Of a stretch of DNA of 64,000 nt, positions 45,801-57,800 are shown one piece after another. The position numbers were made by a program, and so were the translations under genes. The first letter of the stretch is position 1. Every line of letters starts with the position of its first letter. The DNA is taken from NCBI RefSeq assembly GCF_907165205.1, contig NC_058190.1:30655345-30719344 (forward strand), read 5' to 3'. The notes under the pieces are model-generated. The model had not been told where the DNA came from, did not search any database, and saw only the letters and a list, made by a program, of their open reading frames with translations. This DNA comes from Coccinella septempunctata. Taxonomy: Eukaryota; Arthropoda; Insecta; Coleoptera; Coccinellidae.

Positions 45801-48800
45801 AGAAAATTCTTCGTCATCCTCGTCATTCACAATCTTTCTGATTGTGGAAATATTCAGCTGAAATATAAGACGTTTAGATTCAGATGAAACATTATATAAA
45901 TTCTCTTACATTGAATATGTTCACTATCGTCTGACGTATTGTGGATTTTAGAATAACTTTTTGAATGAGCGGACCTGAATTCTAAATAGCACTTCCTGAA
46001 ACCTTGTCTCTTTTTTCAATCACTTTCGGCATTTTCGTATTAAAAATTGATATAAGGTGATATTGTGGCAACGGCGTTATGACATTAACGACACTTCATG
46101 AGTGCCAACCTTGCTCCGTTCTAGTAACAAAAACTTGAGAAAATTATTTCATGGCCAACCGACTGCTAAAATAAATGTGAATGGAGTATATAATATCACT
46201 GAAAATAATTCCCTCTCTTTTGTATAGTAGTAAACTGATTAACCCGTTTTCTATTTTAGATTGGTATGGATGTTTATAAGATTGAACTACTTCATACTAT
46301 ACAGAACTTGGTTAAACCGCACAGTGCCTAAACTTTTCAGACAAACCGTTAGGAAATATCCTAAAAAGATTGCTTTCCACTTCGAGGAGCAAAAATGGAC
46401 TTTCGAACAGGTAAGTATTATTTTTAAACGAACTCTTGGAGAATTCGCGGCGTAAGGAGACAATTATTGAATTCTGGTAGCTCAGTGGTAGAACACTTGA
46501 CCGGCGATCAGTAGGTCTTTAGATCGAATCCAGCCTGGAGATGTATTATAATTTTTTCAAAATTCAATAATTGTTTGTTACGCCGTGAATTCTTTATCAT
46601 TTAAAAATTTATCATAGAAGAAAAAGCCTCTTCTTTGAAAAATGTTATAAAAAGTAAAAGGTTGTTGCTATCTTTATTCCTCTTTATTATGGTGATATTC
46701 CTTTATTTGCAAAAAGTCTAGAGCTGGCTGTAGATATGTAACGCAACAAGAATAGGGAATACTGCTTCTGACGAAAATGATGTATTTTTGTGAAATATCT
46801 TTGAAACATCACATTTTGAAATAACCATTTCAACCGTTTCCCAAAAAAAATTATTTTAAGCACTTAAAAATGAAAAATAAGAATGGGTATTTAAAATTTA
46901 AAGCGTTTTATGAGAATTGCTCAAGCTGGCAACATCGACTGAAATATGCCTTGATAATAAAGGACAACAAATGTATTATCTTGATGAGATAGACAAAGAT
47001 GGCTGTCTATGAAGTCTGCGACGAACGAGGAAGGTCGTAAAATTTTATGGGATTTTTATGGCCGGTTGCAGTTGAAGCTCGCCAGTAAGTAGGCGCCTGT
47101 AGATCAACAGCTGTTATTTTATAAACAAGCTGATGGGACATTGTTCTTTTCATTGTCTTGTAAGCGCTGTTGCCAAATCGCAAACTCCGCACAAAGCGAT
47201 TTAAATTTTACAACCTCATATTTGAAGGATAATTTTGAATAGTTTCGCGGTGAATTTGAAAAAATAATGAATGAAACTCATAATTATTCAGTTTAAACTT
47301 GCATATGCAGTGATAACCCAAATTGAGGAGAATTCCCCATTAACAATATACCACAGCACACCAAAGAACCTCGAAATTACGAGCTCTACTGTTGCATCTC
47401 TGTACCCGTAGCGTATTTCACTTTATTTCAAATTAAATAAACCACCAGGAACTATATTTTTTGTTTACGATGTTGAACCATAAAAAATACAGTAAATTCT
47501 TTCCGTTGAAACTCTGACTAACCGACTAATTCGAATATCGTTTTTTTTATATTCGTCTGCTCCTCATAGCTATCCATAATCTTTTTCACTATGTATATTG
47601 TATGTTAATTTACAGGTCTGTACTATAAATTTCATTCCATTTCGGACGAGCGAGAAAACACAAAATATAGGCATATTGCCTATGTGCGTCTCGCTGGTCC
47701 TTGGAAATTTTGAATATTCCTCGAGTTACTATTAGGTATTATATTTTGAACAGACTACTGGACTAAATTGAAATTGAAAATGGGTCCTCTTGTATAACTT
47801 TTACTGGGCGATATTTTCTGAACTGATTCATTCTTAATGATAGTTTAGCAACACACTGACAGAAAAGGACTTTCTTCCTTCGAAAACAGCATGTAAAAAG
47901 ATTGAAGATAACTAACTCCAAAAATTAACCAAAAAGATAGATCCTATTCATTCAAGTTAATCACCATAAGTCATAAGTTTGATATACGATGCGCACAGTA
48001 TTTTCCGGTTTTATAATAAGTAACTATATGCAGCAACAAAAATATCACTTTTCACGAATAACTTCACATTTTTCAACACTTCTCCACAATACATCAAGGT
48101 TTCCTTGCTCAAACAAAGATATCGCAGTGATTCAGATTCAGGAAGCGTGAAGACGAAAAAATTGGTCTACGACGCCCTATTTACCTATTTAGAAACACAA
48201 CATGTAGATAATTTTATCGATATTAGGGAGGAGCACCTTTGAGAAACAACATTATTATCTGTCATTGAGGGAGATATTTTCGAATAATTCTGGCAATGAT
48301 AAAACTTTTTAAATCGAAGAATGAACCTTTCTTTCGAGGCCTTTCCCTTCCGCTTCGATCTTCCCAAAACAATTTATTAAAAATTTAAAAAGTCTCGTCT
48401 TTAACCGAAAGAACTGCTTAAATTTGTAACCGCCTTTCCTAGATCAGCAATCAATGTACTGATCTACATTTGTAACTTTTTCTAGGTGGATCAGTTCTCG
48501 AATCAAATTGGAAATTACTTCAAGAGTCTAGGATACAAGAGAGGTGATACTGTTGCCCTCCTAATGGACTCCCGACCTGAATACGTATGTGTGTGGTTGG
48601 GCCTAGCTAAAGTTGGAATTATAACAGCTTTGATCAACACTAACATGATGTCTCAACAAGCCCTGCATCATGCCATAAAATCGGGAAATAGCAATTCTAT
48701 AATTTTCAGTTCCAAATTCAAGCAGAGTGAGTTGAGAAACAATGCATGATATTTGCATTTTCTACAATAGAATATGTTATAGTTAGCCGATACTAGGATT

Positions 48801-51800
48801 AATAGGTCAGCACTTGCCATTGATTTTCTGCAACCCATTGTTGTTTCGCATTCAGATACCTATTCCAAACAACTTTTTCGGAAACAATTCCCTCTACTTC
48901 TGTCATTCATTAAATTATTCAGGTGCCCTATTTTTCCTCAGTGGATACCTTCTGATTTTGCTGAATGTTGATGGATCAGTTTACTGAGAGGAACCCTAAG
49001 ATAAGATCAGAAAAGAAATAATTTTTAGCCTCCAAGTTGGTCTTATTCCATTACTTCTTCAAAATTCCTCGACACCTACCAATCTGCATCCTTGAAATTC
49101 GAGTTCTTTAACGGAATAAGAAATTTGTCAACCTTATAGCAGTGCAAGTCCAAAGCTTTACATTTGAAGACTTGATTGTAGATATATTTTAGGAGTCCTA
49201 CTGCACTGCGATCATTCTATTAGATCCCTGCTGTTTTCGCCGCATAGCCATCTACAGCTCCTCCTTCAGTTACAAATTTCTCATGACTTCATTTAGTTAG
49301 AAGAACCATATATTTATTTAGAGCCAGACACATTGAGTCTTTCGGTCCGTTTCTCCTTCTGAAACTCTTTTGTACACAGAGTAAATAAATAATCGGTAAA
49401 TTTTTTAGCCACAATATTTCACAAACAGGTGAGTTCTCACTTTGCAGAGACCAGTGAATGTACCTCAACAGCCTCATTCTGCTTTTCAGAAGCGAATATA
49501 TCATTTCATTTGGAAAATGCAATCAGCTGTTGTCTTTCTCCTGGAGTATTCGTGCGGTGAGCATATTTCTCCCTTTTTTCATTTATACAGGGTGTTTCAT
49601 GAGTGATTGGCCATAGTCTAAAGCCGGGTCCAGACTATGTAACAAAACATTTTATTAACAAAGTTATACAACAAATGTGTTATACAACTTTGTTATATAA
49701 CTTGTTATAAAATAGCAGAGACATCCAGACTATGTAACGAAATAAAACTAAACAAAAGTGTTCATCTGGAAGCAGTGGCATCTGTAGTATTGAAAATGTC
49801 CTCGAACGTAGAGGATGTCATTTTGGCAGCAGCAGCTTGCGTTATTTTATGTAGACGAGTGAAATCTCATCGTTGAGAGCTAGGTGAACATTATAGTGGA
49901 ACAACTCTTTTGAAGGATCTAGCAATGGCTGACATAGACCCATTTACAGGGGACATTAAATGTGATGGTACTTTAAAAATTTCCTAAGGATGACAAGTTT
50001 TGATTTCGAATACCTAATAAATCAAATCGGCCATAAAATAGGCAAAAAAGACACGACATTTTTAGATGCAATACCAGTAAAAAAAAGATTGGCGCTGCAG
50101 TAAATGTTTAATGTTTAATAACACAAGTGTGGACAAGTTGCGGCGTGTTTTATAACAAAGTTATATTACTTTCTTTGATCTTTACCGACACCTGACGGAT
50201 AACATAAAATTTGCTATATAGCAAGAAAAATGTTGTATATCATTGTGTTATATAACTTTTTCACTTGAATTTCTCTAACAAACTATATAACTTTGCTATA
50301 TAACCTGTTTTGTTACATAGTCTGGACCCGGCTTAATGGTGAATGCAGGTCATACAGTCCTTTCAGGAAAGTTGCTTGTTTTATATCATAAGGCTATGAG
50401 TTTCGGAGATACGGAGTGATTCATGAACATTGTCCTAAATTTTCGATTTCGATCGAATTTAATTGGTTTGTTCACTTCAGATTGCTCTTTCAAATATCAA
50501 TATTTTCAGGGCAGTACTCAGAATATCATGATTTTTCTTTCAAGCCCAAATTTATATTTTACGAAAGCGCTGAAGTGCCACACAAAAAAAAATAATTCCA
50601 AATGAACAATTCCGACTTGCGTGTCGGAATTCTGAGATACATGTCAGAATTCTGACTTGCAAGTCGGAATTCTGAGATACAAGTCGGAATTCCGATTTGT
50701 AAGTCGGAATTTTGAGATGCAAGGCAGAAGGAGGGCTGAAATAGGTCTAATGACTTTTGTTTTTTTGCATTTGATCCGTGAATGTGTTTTTGGCTTCTTG
50801 GAGGAATTTTGGATGAATGAAATGATATTCTATTTTTCTCTTCGGTTGCACCATAGCTGAGCTGTTCCAAAGCTTCGTGCTCAGTGCTTGTGAAAGCACT
50901 TGGGAGTATTTTTGTACTCCCGAGAATTATGCTCCTGGGAACTTTTCAAAACCTTTCTTAGTGCTTAATGATTTATCTAAATTCCTACATCCAGTTTCAT
51001 AATCAAGTTCAAAGTCACTTTGAGTTTCGTGCCTATACATGCCTTAAATGAGACAACAGAGTACAGAGGGCATTTTGCTCACATGATTCGGCAACAATCG
51101 AATGCAACAAAGCAAATGTCATTCGACCAATTCTAGCCCCACTACTGTCTTGCATCTCAGAATTCTGACTTGTATCTCAGAACTCCGATTTGTATCTCAG
51201 AATTCCGACTTGTGTCTCAGAATTCTGACTTGTAACTCAGAATTCTGACTTAGCAATTCGGAATTATACATTTGGATTTTTTGTGTGGCCCGCCAGCGTT
51301 TTCGTAATATTTCTTACATCTCTTACAGAAATTTCGTTATCACCATGAAAAACTACATAATTTATTCTAAGAAATTCAATTTTCGCTTTGCATGGCACAG
51401 GAACCGGACGAATTCATATTTTATGTCATTTTTCCGGTCCTTATTCGGTGATAATATTTATTGTCCTTTGCCGAGATTCCAAATTATTTTAAATTCTGTT
51501 CAATTCTTTTTCATTACAAACCTTCAGCACATACTGAGTGTTCGTAAAGAAGTGATTAAAATTATGTAAAGTCGATCCGCGAATTCTTCTGAAATTACAA
51601 ATTGAATTTAGATACAAATGATGTAAACCCTCTTGGAAAATGTAATCCGTAAGTGTATTTGCTTCATTACACAAATAAGTATCAAAATTTATTCTTCCGA
51701 AAAATATTTACCTTATTATTTCCTTTCATAAAATAACAATAAAATGAACATATAAGAGATGTTCGAAATGGAGTTCTTCCATTTCCTAGCGCTTAAAATC

Positions 51801-54800
51801 AGATTATTTATTGCGCTTCTTATCATATCGGGATTTTCATCAACTTCTGCGCAGGCTTCTTCTATTCTCTGTCGCAAATGCTCCCGTGAAGTATCTTTCA
51901 CTTTTTCTCGTACACTCAACGGGAACTTAGGGTTTAAAATGAAAAAAAGTTGAACAGGATTCAAAAAAATTCAAAATCTTGACCGAAGACAATGAATAAT
52001 ATTACCAAAGGACTAAAAACAGGACCGCATTTCGAAAAAATGATAAAACATTAATTCGTCAGGTTCCTATTCCCTTGTGACAAGTGTGCCATGCAAAGTA
52101 AAAATTGAATTCCTTAGAATGAATTATGTAGTTTTTCATGGCAATAACGAAATTTCTGTAAGGGATGTGAAAAATATAGATTTTGGAGCATGGAAGAAAA
52201 CTCATAATATTCTGGGTACCGCCCTGAAAATATTGATATTTCATGAGCCGTTTTTAAGAGTTTTCTGATGTGAACAAACCCATAAAATTTGATCGAAATC
52301 GGACCTTGCATTCCAGACTTATGGCTATGGCAAATTTAGGACAATTTTCATGAATCATCTCGCGTCTCTGAAACTAATATCCTTAGGATACAGATACAAA
52401 ACAAGCAACTTTTCTGAAAGGCCTGGATGACCCGCATTCACCATTAGTCTATGGCCAACGACTCATGAAACACCCCGTATATTTCCTCTGTTATTCGCCA
52501 AGATGGCATCTACCACGAGAATACTAGTACGGCGGTTTTCCTGTTGGACTGCTTAGCGTACAGTATATTATTTCTTGAAATACCCTAGTGAGCAAGTACC
52601 AAAACCACTCTGAGTTCTTTACTTACCATTTTGGATCTCCGACTATGACTATAGGAATGCAAATCCTTTTTCTTCGCCAGATTTCAGCTTGAAACCCATG
52701 CTTCAAGGGGCCAGTATCTGGTTAACCCATATTTGGGCTCAATTTTTACTATCCCAGTTCCTTCTTCTATTGACACTTAGGTATGTGAACCATAGATAAC
52801 GACTTGAGTATTCTTAATTAGCAATGATCTACATTGCATGACTTCGAACGCGACAATAATTAACAATAGATGGTTTTTGTCATAAATTTAAAATACTATC
52901 ATTTTTTCGAGTGAAGAATTAGCGTTTTCAATCATTTTTCGAAATAGCAAATTCTTTATACTTGTTTTTATGGAGACATACTGTTTATTATATGCTGGAT
53001 GAAGTTTGGTCAACTTTTATATTTTATTGCGTCAAGTATGTGGCTAAGAAAAAAGAATCGTTGACTTGAAACAATTAAAAAATCTAGAAAACTTTCATTT
53101 TGTAGACCTTTTTCCACCTCCCATCCCACTTCATCTTTTTGTAACTCATTCCATTTACATCGATAAAAACTATCTTTTTCAAGTATTTTCTTTTCACAGT
53201 CGTACAAAAAGTTAGAACATTGATGCCTGAATTGAAAATGTTTCAATTCAATGATGGAACAGAAGAAATTATTCCGGATGCCGCTGATATGATGAAAGAA
53301 TTACAAAGTTTGTCAAACAGCCAAAACTCTTTGGATTCTGATATAGACAAGGGAAAATCAGACGACAGGCTTATCTACATTTATACGTCGGGAACTACTG
53401 GATTACCAAAGGCTTCCATCATAAAAAATTCTAGGTAATTCTTTTCCTTTCATCAATAGATTGCTCTGGTCCTGAAGAAGAATTTTGAGGCAAATTAAAA
53501 CAGAGACAATTTTATTTTATTTCACTTACGAAAAAACATCGATATTACGATACATCGATATTTAATAGGTGATATTTTTTCATACATCGATGCACCGGTT
53601 GATTGTTGTTTCATTTAATGATATTTGCATGTCTACGCATAAGCTATTCTTGAGTTAAGTGATCATTTATATGAAAGCGCAAAGTTAAAATTCGCGTCTG
53701 ATTTTTAGTTTTTCTTCAGGTACCATATAGGATATATAGTATTTAATTTAGGAGTGCAAATAAAGCCTGAGGATGTGATATACACACCTGTCCCCCTCTA
53801 CCATTCACTTGGAGGGATGTGCGGAGTTTCACAGGCGCTAATTGAGGGAGCCACTGTCGTTATTAGAAGTAAATTTTCAGCAAGCAATTTTTGGAAGGAT
53901 TGCGAGAAATATAGTTGCACGGTGAGTAAATTGATTCAAGATCGTGAAATTATGTCGAACTACAGGCTACAGGTAATAAAAACGAATAGGGGGTTATGGC
54001 ATCGTATAAAGACCACCAGGTCTCTATACAATGGTCATGGGTTGCCTAGAAATCTGCAGAATGGTGGGGAGCGCATCCCTGACCTATGAGATAGAATCTT
54101 TCATAATGAGTACGCTCCACCGAAGAAAAGCAGATGCTGACCATGGTTTCGGTCACATTTGACCTCATCAGAGCAACATAGATGGAAAAACGTTTTTCCA
54201 TCGGAGCAGAAGCTATGTTGCTCTGATGAGGTCAAATGAGACCAAAACCATGGTCAGCATCTGCTTTTCTTCGGTGCAGCGTACTCCATTTGGGGCCCTG
54301 ACAATGGCAAATTGGATAGATCAATTCAGATCGTAACACTTGATCATATTTATATCAGCGGGTCCATTTAGTTGTCCTGTCGATGGCAAATAGACTAGTT
54401 CAATTCGGATCGTAACACTTGTTGATATACGAGTGGTATGCATCTGAATTTAATTCTTATTGTATTCATTGCCAGGCGTTAGCACTTCATTATTGCGTAT
54501 TAATTCTAGATATTTAAATTTTAACACAATTCCTAGAAATTTGGAAACATGTCTCGTATAATGTATTTCCACACTCAAGGATACATAATATTTGGTATGT
54601 ACGCACTAATCTCTATTCATTCTGATCTTTTTGGTTCCAGATATCTCAGTACATTGGTGAAATGGCTAGGTATGTCATATTAGCTCACCAGAACTCTTCA
54701 GATAAACCCACCTACAAACTGAATAAAATGTACGGAAACGGTATGAAGCCAACGACATGGAAACAATTCGTCGAAGCATTCAATGTTGGTCAAGTTTACG

Positions 54801-57800
54801 AGTTTTATGGGAGCACAGAAGGAAACTTCGGTTTGTGTAAGTTGGCGTTTTGAAGAAATTCACTAGTATGAGGAAGTTAGGGTTGAAAATTTTCCAGATA
54901 TTTATAGATTATAAATTTTCGGCTTTTCTTATATCCGTCAAATTAGTTCAGTAGATATGTGAAGTAAAGGGTTTTCCGATAAGGGCAGTTCGAAATTAAA
55001 GTAGAACAAACAATATGTGTGTGAGGAATCAATGAAATCCTTTCCTAATTCATTCACAATTCCATGAAAAACACTACTAATAGAAATAGACCGGATCAAG
55101 AAATATGAATTTTTCATAGGGGGTGTGATTGTGGCTTTTTTGATTGTAATATCTGTGCTACAAATAGGGGCCAGAATACTTACAGGCCTGACTAGTTTGT
55201 CTTAAGCGGAACTCCGTCGAACTACTACATTCTGACGCATTACAGAATAGACTAGTTTGGTCAAAAGATTATAGAGTTATCAAATTTTTGTGCGGACACG
55301 TATTCTGAAAAACGTGTTCCCTTAAAATATATAACCAAAAATATTTCGTTTCATGTGACAATAAAACAAAACGACAAATGTCGTTTTTACGCCAGTTTGA
55401 GGGCAGTATTCGATGCAGTTCGATGTGCGATTCACGAAAATGTCGAAAATATATATTTCATAGGGCATATTATTGGAAATAATCAAGTTATAAGGGTGCG
55501 AAACAGATTATTCAATTTTCACAAAATGAAAGTAAATCTTCACTCACCTGAAGATGCTATTGTGATAGCGAAACACGTGTCGTGGTTTAAGAACTCATTT
55601 TGAGAAAATCGTTTAATCTCTTTCAAATTTCGGCAAGCTCTGTTCAAATAAATTTTCGGTCGCCACTATTTATAAACTCGATCTAAGCGCTTGATACCTA
55701 TGTTGGTGATACTTCGCCACCACACTACACGGCAAAGACAACACGGGGAATCACCGTTGTTGTTGTTGATACACCACGTAGACAGTGCCGGTTTATCCAC
55801 TGGGCGCTTGGGGGTGGCGCCCAGAGGCCCGGAGGCGAGAGGGAAACAAAAGGGCCTGGGGCTAACAAAATTTCATTACTTTAGATAGCTGACAATTTCT
55901 TTAAATAATAATTTCCATATATCCCACATCTACGCCCTTGTCCGTATCTGTAAAGGTCCGTCGGTAAAGGGTAGGCGGTAGTCATCGAGGTTTGGACGCT
56001 GTGTAATTCTATATTCCATATATGCAATTTGAAGTATAGAATGACAACATCATAATCTTAGTACCATGAAAAATAGATTCAAATTCAACCGTGTCAAAAA
56101 AGATGCACTTTTATCTCAAATATGCCAGCCAGTATGCGTAATGCGCATCAACTTTTTCTCACATGTTCTCATAGAAATCATATTATATATTATTACTCTA
56201 GAATGCTAATCCAGTAGTAAGAAATGCGGCGAAAAATTGACAGTGGTCGTTAATACGAATGCGCATCATTAGTTTATTTTCTAGTAGAACGTTGCCGAGT
56301 TTCTGAATATTCTGTCGATCGAATCTTATGAAGAGGGGGCAATTCATGTAACGAAGGTATGTCGGACAACAACGCGTTTTGTTTCAGTCATTTGATTTTT
56401 CACTGTTGCACGATCTGCTCAGAGGTAAGAAGTTTTAATTCACATTTTCTGAAATGTACTTGTGTACTTGTCTATCATTTTAAAAATAATAAATGCAAAA
56501 AAAAATTCAAAACTTGAATGAATTATCGAGTTCCACTGATAGCGAATTTCATTGATGGTATATAGATATAGAAGTATTGCACTAGATCAGGATATTTCGA
56601 AATTGTTGCACTCAATGCTTAGGTACCTGTTCATCTAATCTAATTTGCGATAATATCGAATTGCATTAAGATCTTCTGGAATTTTTGTTGTGAGTTCCAA
56701 ATATTTAGTTAGCACCAGTTGTGACCATGGAATTCGCTATATAAAACTCCAATCTTCAGCCAATTCACGGTTTGGTCAAACAATCAATGAATACTCAATA
56801 ATACCTCTATCGACAAATTTAGATTTGGACTTATAACACGTCACCTCCGAGATCCCGATATATTTTCATTGAAACCTGCAACATCATTATACTGATTTTC
56901 TAAAACAAACAGCGGGTTTCATAAAACTTTTATTGCCCGATCAACGATTTGACAGTAACTGGATTTCAAAAACGAAGTCACTAAAACTTTTTCATTCCTA
57001 CATATATTGAAGAAGTAGCAACTGAGAATCATTGAATGGACGTATATAGATCATAATTCGGTGGGAGAATGGAATTTCAAATTTTCCTGACAGAATTATT
57101 GATTGAAAACAAATTGACGTTTATTCACCAATCAAGCGTTGATTCCCTGATCGAGCTTTATGAAACCGGGGGTAAGCATATATAAACACAATTAGTCATC
57201 CATGCATGTGTTCAATACCGACAAGAAGTCCTGTATGAATCGAAAAATAATATCTCATTTATACCAAATAAACAATTCGACTGACATAGGGTAGGAAAGT
57301 CTAGGCAACGTTCGAGTTGAAATAAACTAATGTCGCGCATTCGCTTTAACGACAACTGTCAATTTTTCGCCGCATTTTTTACTACTGGATTAGCATTCTA
57401 GAGTAAGTATATATATTATGATTTCTATGCATGTTCTTTACGCTGTGAATCAGTAAAATTGCCAACAACCTTTTAGACAAGCGTCACCGAATGATTCGAA
57501 TACTGTTACTTTTCGGGGCTTTTTCTCATATTTCGAAAAGCATTTTCATTTTCACTTTTCCGATATCAAAATATCAATTCCGGAAAGGAAACAATATATC
57601 TATGGGTAGCATATTTCATTTTGATTTTTTAATTGTAAGTGCAAACTATAGTCTATTTGTGGTATAAAACAATACCTTTCGATATTTTTTGTGCTGAATT
57701 GTGCTTGCTCTGTGGTGCTTTGTACCGTTTAAAAATAAATATGACAGACCAGCCAAAAATTTCGAAAAGGTGGGTTTCCACGGCTGATTTTATGTACCAT

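Larger units (their letters stand above)
44555..46185 (-). mobile_element. TIR DNA transposon, family X, copy 2
   Basis: The inverted sister of 4969-6184, with cleaner ends (TCCATTCACTTTTATTTTAG / CTAAAATAAATGTGAATGGA). It has been enlarged to 1631 bp by two later MITE insertions at 44765-45008 and 45170-45352. It fills most of FATP intron 2 (44142-46259) and stops 74 bp before exon 3. Confidence 0.8.
49585..52481. mobile_element. 2.9-kb foldback element in FATP intron 4, host to two nested elements
   Basis: Outer ends TACAGGGTGTTTCATGAG and CTCATGAAACACCCCGTA are followed by long complementary arms (for example GTGAATGCAGGTCAT and ATGACCCGCATTCAC; CCGGACGAAT-side arms near 51400 and 52060). 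The left arm is split by a Harbinger derivative and by a second foldback. The centre holds the C-terminus of a Tc1/mariner-type transposase (51716-51964), so the element probably belongs to that superfamily. Confidence 0.75.

Noticed and set aside
46474..46540. Functional tRNA gene
   Set aside because: A and B boxes are good, but acceptor and T stems do not pair, so it cannot fold as a tRNA.
50597..51262. CRISPR-like array
   Set aside because: The short repeats have no unique spacers and form inverted arms of a foldback element in an animal genome.
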